A stretch of 64,000 nt of DNA from NCBI GenBank assembly GCA_026770025.1, contig JAMXDE010000005.1:248001-312000 (forward strand), given 5' to 3'. A program made the position numbers and the translations under genes. The notes beneath the pieces were generated by a model, which was not told the DNA's origin, searched no databases, and was given only the letters and a program-made list of their open reading frames with translations. The DNA comes from Craspedostauros australis (taxonomy: Eukaryota; Bacillariophyta; Bacillariophyceae; Mastogloiales; Achnanthaceae). Shown here in pieces: positions 1 through 13,500 of the stretch (position 1 is its first letter; each line of letters begins with the position of its first letter).

Positions 1-98
1 ATGGAGCGTCAGGGGATGCGGTGACAGATGCCGTTGCGGATGGCGGGAACATGAAGCTCGAAAGAGGCTGGAAGCACGGGAAGTACTGGAACAAGTAG
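1..98 (+). CDS. 3' end of an unidentified gene (partial)
   Basis: A reading frame is open from base 3 to a TAG at 96-98 and gives 31 residues ending in a basic, aromatic tail (KHGKYWNK). The first half is Gly/Asp/Ala/Val-rich. Codon choice (GAT, GCG, AAG, CTC, GGC) resembles the other genes in the window, and the frame runs off the left edge, so this is most simply the last exon of a gene starting outside. There is too little sequence to recognise a family. The alternative is chance: the opposite strand is also open here (a frame running from 914 down to 9), but that frame is low-complexity and repeat-derived further up. Moderate to low confidence. Confidence 0.4.
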   Translation, partial: GASGDAVTDAVADGGNMKLERGWKHGKYWNK

Positions 99-925
99 GA
101 GATGCTCGCCCATTGCAACACGAGAAGGAGGATCATGGACTTGAACAGATGCGATACCGACAGTGCTGTCATCTGCGATGTCGAAATCAATGAGCTTGCG
201 ATGGCGATCCAAATGGATAAAGTAGAATAGACTTGCTTTGATTTGACTTGGCTTGATGATGGCTGCTGCGATTGATGGCTGCTGCGATTGTTGTTGTTGT
301 TGTTGTGGCAACCAAAACAGGCACAGGATGTGAAGATGCAGAAGTGTGTGTTGTGCGAGGAGTAGATCGTACCTTCCACACAACAGGAGGGCAAGGCGCA
401 CGAGCAAAACAGGCAACAGCCAACACACAACAAATGATCGGTTCGGCAGGTGTTCGGTTTGTCCGCTTGATGGGTTCGGTTCGCGTTCGAATGAGACAAT
501 CGAGCGGGTCGATTTCGGAGAAACTTTGGGCGGACGATTTCGTCCGATATTCGACAAAAACGGAATAGCAAATCGAACAAGTCGACGAAATGAAGCAACG
601 TGTGAGATGCCGAACAAAACACAGAACAATTCACGGTTGACACGACACGACACGACACGACACAACAGGACACGACCAAGAAGAGGAACAGACATCATGG
701 TTGTTGGTGTTGTGATTGTTTGGATGTGGCAGCGTCTGTCATTGTTGTCCATTCCTTGTGTGTGCGTTGGATGGGTGAGCGGCGTTCGTCTGTCACAGCC
801 GCACAAGTACCACACCACGAGTACGATACCAATCCTCCACACTTCTTGCTCCAACGTCGTTGTCGGCAAGACCATCAAGTTGTTGCAAAGATCCGAGGAA
901 AGCAGAGGAGTCATTCAGCCGCGTT

Positions 926-974
<49 letters not shown>

Positions 975-1117
975 ACAACAACAATCTAATCACAAGCGCA
1001 AGCTCGCTTGAACAAGGCCCACTTGAACCAACGGAAGGAGGAGGAAAGAGGGACGCATCGGCAACACCACCAAGAACGAGAGGACGGAAGAAGCCACAGA
1101 GCAGGACGCAGCAAGAG
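99..1117. other. Intergenic region upstream of the polyQ gene
   Basis: No convincing gene. It holds a TTG/TGT run near 288-305, tandem ACACG units near 640-665, a long ATC/CAT microsatellite at 927-974 and a CAA run just after it. Long open frames here on both strands are produced by these repeats. It presumably contains the 3' UTR of the gene cut at the left edge and the promoter and 5' UTR of the gene starting at 1118. Confidence 0.6.
927..974. repeat. (ATC)n trinucleotide microsatellite
   Basis: About 16 uninterrupted ATC/CAT units, followed directly by a short CAA run. It lies in the putative 5' leader or promoter of the gene starting at 1118 and creates artificial poly-Ile, poly-His, poly-Ser and poly-Met frames. 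Confidence 0.95.
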
Positions 1118-1615
1118 ATGAGGCAAGCGGCTCATGGATCAGCTCACACGAATGTGCTGGACATGGATGGCAACGATCTGGAGCTCTCCATCCCTCGTAC
1201 TGTTCGTCACAGAACGGAGGCTGCGTCTGCTGCCACAGAAATGAGGGAAAAGGAGGGTCCTTCAACGTCAGCATCGACGTCAACATCGACATCAACATCG
1301 ACGTCAACATCCACTTCATTGCCAACTTCATTGCCAATCTCGTCAGCATTGCCAGTGTCGTCAGCATTGCCAGTGTCGTCGCCGCTGCCATCCAATCAGC
1401 GAACATGGCGTCCTCCGACACCGCTCTCGTCGCCGACTGCAGCGTCGAACGGAGCCGCAGCTGCTGCTGATGGAAAGCATGGTGAGAATGCATCGGTACG
1501 TGCTGAGTCTTCTAATGTCACGGGAGAGGATGGGGCAACCATCAGTGGGCCATCAGGGGAGCATGCACAGGGTGGATCGTCATCACAGCAGCAGCATCAG
1601 CAGCAGCATCAGCAG

Positions 1616-1653
<38 letters not shown>

Positions 1654-2785
1654 GCAGCAACAGCAACAACAGCAGCAACCACCGCAGAAGCAAAAGAAGG
1701 AGAAGGTGCGACGTGCGCCTCGGACAGAGCAGTCGCGACAACGCTACCATTCCGTCAGCACGTCGACCTCCACAGATCAGCATGGATCGCAACCGCAGCA
1801 GCTGCAATCCACCAACCAATCGAACAGCACGGAATCAGCGACGCAACCCAACACGGAGGATCGTCTTCGTCAGGATTGTGCGTTCTTCTACCGTGGCATG
1901 GAGGACGGAGCAAATACTGCAGCTGCGCGTGAGAACGAAGTGGGAGAACCACCATCTCCATCTCCCTCCAGACGCCATCACGGTCGACGCTTCAGGGCGT
2001 TGCTGGCTCGTTCCCCGTCATCGGGGCTCACGACTCCCTACCATCTCAGCGGGATAGTTGGCGATTTCCTCCCTGTCACCGCCTCTGGACGAAGTCGTGG
2101 CGATGCTCGCTTTCGAGCAACCTACGAACGTCTCAACCAGACCATGCAACCAGCATCGCCCGATCGACATGGCGCGGACTCAGACGATGACGATCTCTAC
2201 CTCTACGACAATGGCGCTGCAAATGGCAACGGTTACGATCGTGCAACGCTGTCCCGTCGCCATTCCGTGGAGACGCAAAACTCCACCATGATTTACGAGC
2301 AGAATGGGAGACTGTTGCTGCGGCTTCCGCGTGATCAGGTGCGGCTCATCATGGATCCAGACATGGAGCCAGGGATCGTCTCGGTTGAGCAGTGGAGGAG
2401 AGAGGGTGGCGATGATGGCAACTTTGCCAATGCTCGCGCTTACCCAACAATGCACAGCGTGCCACAAGCACAAAACCTCGAACCTGGAACAGCTGCGGAC
2501 CTCGACCATGGCAACAGCGCTCACACTGCGTTGACAAATGAAATCTCCATCCACGGTAGAAACCACAACTCGGATAGCACGCCGCCTCCCCTCTGCTACA
2601 CGCTGTCGGTTCCGGATGATCTGTACCGCCGCGTCGTGTCCGAAATGAGCGATGGGACGATCGGTCCATCCTACAAGCGCTGCTGCCAGGATTCGGAACG
2701 CGCTGACATTCGCCTCGCCTTGGCCATCCTGGCCGTCATCATGATCTTGATGCTCGTGGGCAGTCTGGAGTGGCCGACGGAGTAG
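1118..2785 (+). CDS. polyQ, Ser-rich tail-anchored membrane protein of unknown function
   Basis: An uninterrupted 555-residue frame. I chose the ATG at 1118 because everything upstream in this frame is microsatellite. The N-terminal half is low-complexity: Ser/Thr repeats near residues 47-70, then a long Gln tract near 157-188. The middle has basic clusters and an Asp run. The C-terminal third is less biased and contains an RLLLRLPRDQVRL segment. The protein ends in one hydrophobic helix (about residues 534-551) followed by a short acidic tail, which is the topology of a C-tail-anchored membrane protein with a large cytosolic domain. There is no signal peptide. I do not recognise the family. 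It converges on the RRM gene with only about 160 bp between stop codons, and an AATAATAAA-like sequence just after the stop could serve in polyadenylation. Confidence 0.75.
1586..1680 (+). repeat. CAG/CAA tract encoding polyglutamine
   Basis: A run of CAG and CAA codons, with a few CAT, inside the gene at 1118-2785 gives about 30 glutamines. The mixed CAG/CAA use suggests it is kept at the protein level and is not a pure expanding microsatellite. Confidence 0.9.
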
Positions 2786-2948
2786 AGCAGAATAATAAAC
2801 ACTTTCTAAAATGGAACATTTGTAATGGTAGAGGTGTATGCACTGACATGTAGTCAAGTTTTCGCAGTAGTACTCGTACTCGTAGTAGTACAGTAAGTGC
2901 ATCACGAGAAGATTTGTAGCAGAGCAGAGAATGTCCACCGCGAAGACG

Positions 2949-3905
2949 CTAGTTCGCCGCTTGCGGACGCTTGTCATTCTTGACCTCCTTCGACCACAAC
3001 CGTCCGTTCTCGGTTCTGTACGATCCCTTCATTCGACCAGAATCGTAATCCACTCGCACGTTGCGTCCACCCACGTTGATCCTGCGCTTCAATGCCGCCT
3101 TCACGGCAGCCTGAGCGCTCGACGGCTCCTCGAATTCAACGTAGCAAAATCCCTTGCTTTGGCGGTTCACGGAGTTTCTCGCAATGCGCACCCCACCACC
3201 CTCCTCGGGCAAGGAGCCGAACTGCTCGAACACTTTGATGATGTCCTCTTCCACGGCGCTGTACGGCAAGTTCCCGACGAACAGGGTCCGGCAATCGGCA
3301 GTCGGCGGTTCGCCCGTACGTGCACCATCACCCAACGACGAGCTCGCAGCGCTGGTGCCGCCACTGCGCGGTGCCTTGCACGGTTCGACCGTCAGGTACC
3401 GCTTGCCCATGTACTTGCCCGACAGTTTCAGCGCCTTTGCGTAATCCGTGGCGTTCTCAAACACGACGTGTCCGTACCCGCGCAACCGTCCCGAATCCTG
3501 CCAGGTCGGCAACCTCATCTCCACCACGTTGGCAATCCCGTCGGAGGTGAAGAAATGGCGCACATCCTCGGGCGAAGCGTCGAACGGTATTCCGACCACG
3601 TACACCGTGCAATTCACCATCGCATCATCGGTGGCATCCTGATTGCCGCTGCCCTCAGTGTTATTGTCTGCATCGGCATCGTCATTGTTGTTGTCATCCT
3701 CGGACCTTCCCTTGTTCTTTCGCTTGCGCTTTCGTTTACGTTTGCTGGTGGCTGCTCCATCGCCCCCTGCATCCTTGTCCTGGTCGGCGGCTGCACCAGC
3801 ATCGGCATCGCCATCATCGGCGCCGTCATTGGCATCGTTATGCTCATCGAAGCGATCGTGCTTCACCACCTTGCCATCCTCGTCGCTCTTGCTTCGCTTG
3901 CCCAT
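2949..3905 (-). CDS. Two-RRM RNA-binding protein, nucleolin/Gar2-like layout
   Basis: A 318-residue single-exon protein. The start at 3905 (MGKRSKSDED) gives a typical acidic N-terminus; the frame stays open a further 39 codons upstream, but that part is not protein-like. Residues 1-97 alternate acidic runs with a basic cluster (KRKRKRKRKNK, near 55-65) that should act as a nuclear or nucleolar signal. RRM1 spans about 99-177 with RNP2 VYVVGI and RNP1 RGYGHVVF. RRM2 spans about 206-287 with RNP2 LFVGNL and RNP1 KGFCYVEF. A short basic tail follows. Acidic region plus two RRMs is the layout of nucleolin/Gar2/Nsr1-type factors in pre-rRNA processing, although no RGG tail is present; plant phragmoplastin-interacting RRM proteins are a second possibility. 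It is divergent from the ATR gene. Confidence 0.88.
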   Translation of the reverse strand: MGKRSKSDEDGKVVKHDRFDEHNDANDGADDGDADAGAAADQDKDAGGDGAATSKRKRKRKRKNKGRSEDDNNNDDADADNNTEGSGNQDATDDAMVNCTVYVVGIPFDASPEDVRHFFTSDGIANVVEMRLPTWQDSGRLRGYGHVVFENATDYAKALKLSGKYMGKRYLTVEPCKAPRSGGTSAASSSLGDGARTGEPPTADCRTLFVGNLPYSAVEEDIIKVFEQFGSLPEEGGGVRIARNSVNRQSKGFCYVEFEEPSSAQAAVKAALKRRINVGGRNVRVDYDSGRMKGSYRTENGRLWSKEVKNDKRPQAAN

Positions 3906-4589
3906 ACTGCAACTCGTTTGGTTCTTTCTCCTCTTGAGATAGATACCTGTGGATACTGTGGACGCTGTAGATGGTGTGACTGCAGACGAAGTGCATTTGT
4001 GGAGATCACTAATGTGTTGCATGTGCTTTGACCTTCGTCCATCAACGTCGCATTCGTCTCGCTCCTCTTGATACCCAGTCTTGCATCTCGCATCTCCATG
4101 ATTGGTTTCTCGTTTCTCGTTTCTCGTGTTTGTGTTGGTTGGTTGGTTTCAAGATGTGAGCACGGCCGCATGACGAACGAAAGAGAGCAAGCTAAAAGGT
4201 ACTTCTTATGGCTTTCAATTCAATCAAATGATTCGAGCGAGTCGATGATCTGTCGGAATGAACATTTGTCTCTTCCATGTTGTCTTCGTGGTGGGATCCG
4301 TTGCCACGGCAACGGCGCTGTTCTTGTTTTCCGCGTTTTGCTCGTGCGTCTCCCTGTCACATCCTTTGACAGCGTTATTGTTGTCGGTGGGACAACATGG
4401 AAGCTGCCAAGACAACACAACTCAGGAGTCACAGAACAGAGAGTACGGTGCGAAGCGGTGATAGAAGAACATAGAGTACCACATGGAATAGGGGAGGGCA
4501 CAAGTGCAGAAGGGCAACCACCACATCCACCACACCCACCCAACCAGCTGACACAAGACCAATAGAGGAGAGTCCAACACAGCATTGAG
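3906..4589. other. Divergent promoter region between the RRM gene and the ATR gene
   Basis: 684 bp between two start codons on opposite strands. It contains an imperfect direct repeat of TTTCTCGT near 4107-4130 and a GGTTGGTTGGTT run near 4137-4148. I see no gene here. It must hold both promoters and 5' UTRs. Confidence 0.6.
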
Positions 4590-7500
4590 ATGGCGCACGA
4601 GACATCGCAGTTCCTCGTCAAGCTTTCCGAGGCCTGCAAGAAACATGCTGCGTTCCATACAAACGTGGGTGCTGGTTCGTCAACTTCGTCGTCATCATCA
4701 TCGCATCCATCATCGTCACCGTCATCTGCGACTCCTTCTTCATCGTCATCACAGCCATGCGCTGCGCACCCCTCAGGCGAGCATGCAGCAGGCGGCGACG
4801 CTTCCGATGGCGTCCTCCTCGCGGACAAGTGCCGCAGAGAGCTGTGCAGCCTCTCCACCCTCATCCCTCAGCTGGAACTATCGTACTCCAACAGCCAGAG
4901 TGAGGACGCCCGCAACGAGACCACCGCCACACGCGCCATGGATGTCTCCAACATCTGCGGCTTCTACCGCAGCATCTTGGGGCGCGTGTACTGCCCGCAC
5001 TCGCCAAGGTTGTTCGGCGACCAAAGGCACGCACACAAAGGTACGCATACGAACGCGATGCACGATGGACATTGGAACGTCATCATCCCGGCTTCCATGT
5101 CTCCAGTTCGCCCTGCTTTCAGTGGGATTTGCTGCGCTCATTTTCTCAACATTCCCGTGCCAACGATTGCCTCCACTGTGTTCGTTGTATCTGTCATGCA
5201 TTCCATCTCTACTCACCATACTCATACCATCCTTGTACTATCCTTGTACCACCCTTGGACCATCCTCGTACCACACGTGCATCGCTACCAACAGTACTAC
5301 TCAGAGTGTTCTTCCTTCTCAAGCAACTCACAACTCCGTGCATGCAGCGAAACATGAGAGCGGTCGACAAGAAGTCCCTGAATTCGAAGGAAAGCACAGA
5401 CGATGGGCACGTTCAGTTGCAGAGACCACCTGCAGCAGTCGCCGACACCGTCGTTGACACGATCTGCTCGCTGCTTGCCTTCATCGACGAATCCAACATC
5501 CAAAACTGCATCCTCCAGGACATGCTGCTGCTTGGGCAGGATCTTGCAGTCTTGCAGGAGCATGCCAGAGCACGAGTCAACCAACACGCCTCGCGATCTC
5601 GATCTGTTCGTGGTGGAGGTACTGGAAGCGGTGGTGGCAGTGGTGGAATCGGTGCATTCAAGTTCCCCTCCGCCGAAATCGCCATCTTGGATGAGACGTT
5701 GGCATACTGCGAAGCGCAAGATGAACTGGAAACGTCAACTCCGTCCAAGTCTCCACCCTCTCCCAAAGCCGCGGCAACCACAACCCCAGCCACAGCTACA
5801 GCTACAGCCACAGCAACCACTGAAGGAACGACAGCGAAGTTGGAGGATCCGATTCGCAACACGGAGGAACTACCGGAGGAATTCGTCCTGTACATCAGCA
5901 ACCAGGAAACGCTGTCCATGCTACGGTATTGCACTTTCAACATACTGAGATCGCTGTTAAAGCTCAAGCAACACCGAGCGAAGTTCTGCATCGACGACCT
6001 CCCATCTATCGAAGTTGCGAATGGAGACGCGCCGTCGCAAGAAGAACGAGAAGCAGCAAGACAACGGCTGTCATTTGACGCGCCGAGCACCATGTTCACT
6101 GACATGATGGCAATGATCCGATCAGCTGCACTGTTGCCCATCCCGCAGATGCCAAAGAAACGAGCCGCTTCACCAGCATCCAAAAAGGTGACAGGCATTT
6201 TATCCACACACCGCGTCTCAATCTCGGCGGTCCTTCTCTTGGAGTGCATGCTCGACGATTGGGAATCATCAAACGGTTCTCCCATCTTCAGCGAATTGAC
6301 GGAGATGTCCATCTTAGTTGCGCGCATCCTCAACTCGACCTTGTCCGATGGTGGCACCAACGGCATGGCAAGCGATGTGACAAAGCCCTTCTGCTTTGCG
6401 GAATACTACTTCGCCCATGTGCGAAAGGTCGCTCAGATGCTCTTTTTCCAATTACCAACGGTGAAAGACGAACCTTCCATTCGTCGTGTCAACGATGGCA
6501 TGTGCCTCGCAAGTCTGCCGTATCTATGTGGCTGCATCGGGCACACAAGTGCGTCGCAGATCACGTCGATCAGCGCACGTGACGGCAACAGGTACAGGGC
6601 GAAGCTGATCCAGGTGGTGCTGCAGGTCATGCATCGGTTCTCGATGACATCATCATCGCCGTCAAGATTCGTTTGCAAGCAGATCACAGGAAATGCCAAA
6701 GCTGTGACTGCGCTCACAGAACTTGCATGCGACCCAACCCACCATCATGTTGCGACGCTGATCCTCAACACTCTCGTTCGAGACAACATCAGCAGTTTGC
6801 AACCGACGATGCTCGATTACTTGCGCAACAGAATGGCTTTCATTCCCACACCCAACACTGTCAGAACTGCAGAGCCATCATCCGCAACAGCACCGAATGG
6901 AATGGAATCCACCGATGACGCAAATGTGCCGAACGCCGGGTTGAAACGAAAATGGTCAACAACAGACTCCGAGGAAACCGGCAGTCTCCACGTCCAGGAT
7001 CAACATGATACGTTTCTGCATGAAAGATCTGCACAAGGCGCTTACCAAAGTAGCACGGCAGATGGTGGCGGTACAAGCCAACGTGGCCATCACCTTGCCT
7101 TCCAGGATGCCATCTGCTCCTTCGTTGCCCGCTCGACGGCTCCCTTCCAAACATCCAATTCTGGTGGAGGACCTCACACGGACACGTCACACGTATCCAG
7201 ACTGGAGCTTCACAACAGCAACAACCACAACAACGATCACAACAACGATCACAACAACGGCAATGGTGGTGCCGACGGAATCAACGACAACAGCTCCGCC
7301 CACAACTTTGGACACTACCTGGCGCTTCGCGCGGCATCTGCATTGGTATTGGCGTTTCTGAAGCGCGGAGACGAAAGCATGGCATACGTCGGCTACTTGT
7401 GCACGACGGGAAAGATACTTTCATACTCACTTCGTCGATGCGAGTCAGGAATCGACCGAGCGGACTTGCAGCGCCACGAGATGGTCCTGGACACCGCAAT

Positions 7501-10500
7501 TTCGTACGCCCTGCAGTTCGTCCTCGACCCCATCCCCAGCAACGAGATGACCGAGCCTCTTTTTCAAATCATCGACAACTTGAACACCGTTATCCGCGAG
7601 TCAGACCATCTGGCGCAACCAATGCATCATCAGACGATGGGCATCAAGGACAAATCAGTCCCGGCCACACTACAGACCCTTGCGAGCTTTCTGCCAGACA
7701 CTCCCTACAAGAAGGACCTCGCTGAAATTGCCCTATTCTCGCTATCCAAGCAAAAGCGGTGAGTCGAATGCGCAAAGACGGAGCCACCACAGAGCGACTA
7801 TCCTGTCCAAACAGAAGGAACAAATGCGATGCACTATCATGCGGCGGTGGCGGTTTGCACACATGGCAATGCAGGAGCGACTGGATGATTGCTCCTGACA
7901 GCAACACCAAAAACTCTCTTCTCACATTACCTCCTCCTTGCCTTTTCTATCCTTATTGTTCTCCCCCCCCCCCCCCCCCCCCCCACCGACCTTCTGATCA
8001 TACTCGTGCGTCCAAAATAAACTCCTTAGCCACGCATTGGTGTGGGCCACCCAATCCCCCAAAGACGAAAGACACTGTAGAATTGAGATTCTGTTGAAGT
8101 GTCATCATCCTGCCAGCAAGCGAGACCTCTTGGACGCTCACTTCGGACTGGCGACAAATCCAGGCCTTGGCATGAGCTGCTTCATGCTTTTTGTTTTGTC
8201 AGTTGTGGTCACCGAAGTCGAAGAATGGAAGCAGGCCGACGACCACACCAGCATCGCTGCCTTTTGCGATTCCTGTTTGTCTGTCTTGTTCCAAAACGCG
8301 GAACCTAATGCGCACCCTCCAACGGCACAAATGCCACCAACTTCAGCAGCAGCAGCGACGATAACATCGCTCACACCGACATTGACACCAGCCTCAGCCA
8401 CAGGGGCAGCAAGAGCAGCAGGAGCAGCAACAGAAACGTCGCGACCAGTGCTCACTGATTCCAACGAAGTCTCCTTCCCAACTATCCAAGCTTCGTGTGC
8501 AATGATTCAGCTGATCTTCTCTGTCCAGAGGTTGGATACCGGCCCTCGCGCACTTCATCGCATACGGCAGCTGCTCCAGTGCCCGGCCTCCATACAACGT
8601 TTGATATGCAGAGGCGAACTTGTGGCTCTTGTCAGTGCGGAGGTGCCACATCAAACCGCGGTGGATGCTGGCGAGGCGCTCTTGCTAGGCGTTCTGCGAT
8701 CACTCGAAACCCAAATTGAGTCGGTTGCCGATTCCAATCGAGTCCTTCAGCGATGGAAGTGGCTCGCTCTGGTCTGCAACAGTCTCCCCCTGATTCACGA
8801 TATCCAAGTCAAGGAGAGGTTGCAGTCCGCACTCCTGTGGTTGCTGGAGACGGCGTTGCTGCATCCGGACCCCGAAGTTTGCCTGCAGACGTCGTGGGAA
8901 TTGGGAAAGCTCGTTGCTACGCCTCCGTACCGGTTCCTCCAGTCAGCTCTGCGTCATCAGTCAAAGATGGAGGAAGCTGACCCAGCGGAATCCATGGGGA
9001 CGACCGACACGGTGAACACTTTGGAGGTTCCCAACCAAGTGGTTGCAGCTTTTTTCATGCACTTCGATTCGATCGCAACGAGAAAGAAGCGGAAAGCATC
9101 GGATCCCTCAATGAACAGCGGCAATCTTGCTTACATGGCGTACACCCAATGCCTAACGTCCATCAGCCAGCAATGCAGGAGCTCGGACCAGTACGGACGC
9201 CAGCTGTTATCGAATGCCATGCAACGACTCGTCATCTGTTTTGGAGGTAAACGGGTTATCAGGAGAACGGCCAATGTCAGCACCAGCAACGTCGCCGCCA
9301 GTGGCGACTTGCTCAACGACCGATTCCAGATCGAGCAGAAGCTTGCGCTGCGTTCGATCATTTTCGCAAACCTTACGCGGCTGGACATGTCATCAGCAAA
9401 GCCCGGATCGATGATCTGCGAAGACAGGTGGAACTCCCTCCCAAAGTCGATTTTCAACGCTCTACTGTCATCCACGGGTCGGCTGGAGTACGACGCGCGA
9501 ACGAGGGTGATCCTGAACTTCATGCGGTATCCGATGCTGCGTCATGGATACGAACGGACCCTTCCGGGTGCGTCCCACATCTTCGCCCTTACCCATTTCA
9601 TCGAGGAGATGATCCCATCCGTGCTCTCAAGGTCTCTGGCGGACACCGACTACGACGCTCTCGTCATATGCCTCAGCATGCGGGAGCTGCTGGTGGCGAA
9701 GGAGAAGCAAAGCCTCATGTCCAAGAAATTCAGCACGTCCATGCTGTGCGGGCGCAGCGCCTTGCAATGCGTCGATGCGTCAAACGTACCCGTCACAACA
9801 TCGCTGGCACGCAAGAAGATCCGCAATCTGACGATCGGCCCAAACTCCAACCTCATCGAGCGAGTGATACCCTCCGTCCTCCGGGACTTCAGCGCGCACT
9901 CGAGAGTGCTGAACAGCTTCTGCCAGTCGTACCTGTACATGGAAACCCCTGACGTGATGCAGGAATGGGAGAAGCCGATCCTGAAGCGCCTCATCTGGGG
10001 GCTTGGAGACGTCGCTGGTGCATCCAACGGGTCCGGCAGAGCCTTGCACAGCGCCTCGCTGCTGCTGTTTGGAAGCAGCTCGGGAAACCTCGGCAACACA
10101 TCGATGGATCAGAAGATGATGGTGTCATCGTCGTGGGTCTCCAAGCACTTCCTCTTCCTCCTCGTGAACATCCTGCAGCTCAAGTGGAAGGACCGGAGCA
10201 CACGGGAGCGGTTCCAATCGCTGCTGTGCCTGCACAACATGCTGGACTACCTGGTCCCAGCGGAAGCTGGAGTGTACTTCCAGCAAATGATCTCCATCGT
10301 CTCCGTTGCGACCGAGCAGGTGGAACTGGCTGGGGACGCGAATGGGAAATCGCACGAATGCTACCTGCAATCCGAAATATGCATCCTCTCTGCCAAGGCG
10401 CTGGCACGATTCATCACCATCGTCGCGGAGCAACAGCTATCAACCATCGCGCAAAACTTGACGATCATCATCGCGACCTTGATTGGTATCATGGCCACGT

Positions 10501-13500
10501 CCACAAAAGTATCACTGGACGCATCCGCTCAGTGCGCCACCACCATCGTCGATCTTCTTGCCGCTCTATCCAGCGGAGATCTCGGCGAAGGCTTGTCGAA
10601 GTACTTCGACGAAGTCCCTTTTCTGGCAACGGCACCGGAGTTGGAGGATGTCCGACAGTCCCTTCAGCAGAAAGGGATCGTTTTCGCATCGTTCAACGTG
10701 CCAACATCATCGAGCGCCGATCGAGATGGGTCACATCACAAGCCACATGACGACACGTCTTCGATCGTCTCGGAGTCCTCCCTGAAGCGACCAGAACAGC
10801 TTCGGCAGTTCCAGCACTGCATTGCGAGCACCGTGCCTCTGATTCAAAGCGAAAATGTGGGTGTTCGCCGTGCGACGTTGCAGCACCTCGGTGATCTTCT
10901 TTTCAATAACCGCGCCTTGTTTCGAGCAATTCTGTCGGAGGAACGCAGCGTCACGACCTCTCGCTTCCTCACCATAAGATTCACCAAGGAAGAATCCAGG
11001 CAAGGAACCAACGCGGAAGAGCGATCGATACCTGAAAGGGGCGCCATCACCGAACTGATCGAAAATCTGCTGCGCAGATGCAAGGTAGAGTCGGACTCTC
11101 GGTCGCGCCTCCTCCTGGCATTGTGTCTTGGCGAGATCGGCGCCATCAGCGAGGACCAGCTCGGGGATATTCGCATATCCGAAGGGTTCGATGACACGCT
11201 GGAGGCTTCTGAAACCGACACCGGCACCTGGAGGCTCGCCCAGCCACCATGGCGGTCGCGCGACATCAAATACCAGCTCTACCTCGTCACGAAGCTCCTG
11301 GTCGACGGGTTGAGAAGCGCATCAGATCTGGCGGATCAGCACAAGATCGCATTTGCTATCCAGGAACTTCTCATTTTGCTCGATCTATCCGCAAACTCAC
11401 AAGGGAGGGAGGTCGTCATCGACCTCCTGGATCGCCCAGATGACGCAGAGATGAGTCCGTGGTTGCAGGATCAGCTGCGGAAGGCTGGCGTGCTGGATGC
11501 TGTCGAACCCTTCTGGTCCAGCAAATTCCACGAAAAGGTACGGCACTCTCTTCGCTGCAATCCAAATCTGGGCATTGGGGGATGTAAAATTGAAAACGCA
11601 ACATGGTCGAACAGTTGTTCCGTTGCGTAAATGGGCGCTTCTCGACTCGGACTTGGCAGCCTTCGGTCATGGGCAGATGTGTGTCGGTCTGCCTTACGAG
11701 TGTTGTGCTGCGACTGATGTCTACATCACGTGCTCCATCTTCTTCACCTTCTTGATTTGCGCAGCCATTCATTTCGTGACACTCACCCACTCTGTTGCCG
11801 AATCCGCCTCACAACGCTCACCCCTGACACGACACTGTCAAACAAATTTGCATGTACGCCTGGACAAATACTGGGGAAACGTTCACGTCAATCAAACCAA
11901 ATGAAAACTGTTGCACTCGTACTCGCACTCGCACTCGCAACTACAACACCACTCTAACTGCGACGGAAACATGGGGGAATCTGGGCCAATTCTACATGCA
12001 TGCGTGCTCGTACGTAGACGGACCGATTCGTCATGAAGCAACCGCCATTCTTCAAGACCTCCAGGAGCTACTTCCATTGGTTGTCGTCGTTCTGTCGCTG
12101 GATGATTGCACGGGCTAACGAGACTGCGTCGAGCAATTGGAAGGCGATGTTCAACGCCTGCCGAGCTGCTGTTCGGAGCCGTGCTGGGCTGCCAGTCTCG
12201 GAATTCATCCTCCCTCTGCTCATTCTGGATCGGATGTGTTTCGGGAACTCGCACGAGATCAACCTCATGCTGACCGAGCTGCGGGACGCCCTCAACTTCC
12301 ACGCACACCCCTGCATCATGGATTTTGCAGACTGTCAGCGGAGCGTCAACTCCGTGTTCGCCGTCTTCGACACCCTGCATTCGTGGATGCAGGCGGAGGT
12401 CGAGAAGCGCTACGCGGCCAGTTGCGCTTATGGTGGCAACGACTCGCGTGCGACCAGCGGCGGTGATGGCAGTGCCACCATGTGGCCAGCAGACGCTGCC
12501 TTGCATTCCATCGATGATCTGATCGATGCCATCTCTCTCGAGTCCTTGGCCATCGCTGCGGGAAAGGCTGGGATGTACGCCAAGGCCCAGCAGCTTTGGG
12601 AGCGCCAGGCACGGAAGCGCTGCGTCGAGGCGAACTACAACAGCAGATCATCGTCGAAATCTATCCGCAAATCCCGCAGCCGACGCGGGTGCCTGGTGAC
12701 GGCAAACCACATGTCCCAGTCGAATTGGGAGCAAATGACAGAGGTCCTGTCACAGCTTGATGATCACGAAACCATGATGGCCATCCATCAGCAAACGACG
12801 CACATGGACGCCCAGAAGATCGTCAGGGAGAACATCCGTCTCAAGGAAACATCAGGTGACTGGGAAGGGGCCTTGCAAGAGTACGAAAGGGCCATGCAGC
12901 TAGAAATGAACCAAGGTGACGGCAAAATAACTGCGGGCATGCTGCGCTGTCTCGTCGAATTGGGGCATTTCGAAAGTGCGCTGAACCATTTGTATGGCGT
13001 CACGCATCAACAGCAACAAAGGCAACAGCAGCAGCAACAGCAGCACAACGAAGAGAATGACGATGGCCGGCGTGTGCACGCATTCGCAGCCGAGGCGGCA
13101 TGGCGTTTGGGACGGTGGGATACACTGTCAGATCTTGTCGGCCAGCATGCTCCCAGCAATGCGACGGCTGAAAACGCCGTCGACGAAGAGTTGTCGTATC
13201 GCATCGAAACAGGACGCGCGATGCTTGCGCTGAAGGAGAGCAACTCGGATATGCTTTCCAACGCGCTCGACAAAGCTCGCGAATCAGTGCTGGCGAGCTT
13301 GTCGAGAGCCGCACAAGAGAGCTACACGCGATGTTACTCTCACTTGGTCCATCTCCATTGCTTGCGCGAAATTGAAGAAGCGGCGAAGCACCTTGCTGTC
13401 AGTAGGGACGACGGTACGCCGGATGCATCAATGGCAGGTTTAATGACTACGAGCGGCACCGGTAGCCTGATATCGGAGCTGTCGGAGGCCAGCTGCGCCG

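Noticed and set aside
9..914. 301-codon minus-strand frame
   Set aside because: Composition follows CAA, CAC and CAT repeats on the other strand. No domain, and the start lies inside a microsatellite region.
860..1117. N-terminal extension of the polyQ gene including a poly-Ile run
   Set aside because: Encoded by the ATC microsatellite. The ATG at 1118 gives a sensible protein, and no conserved sequence lies upstream.
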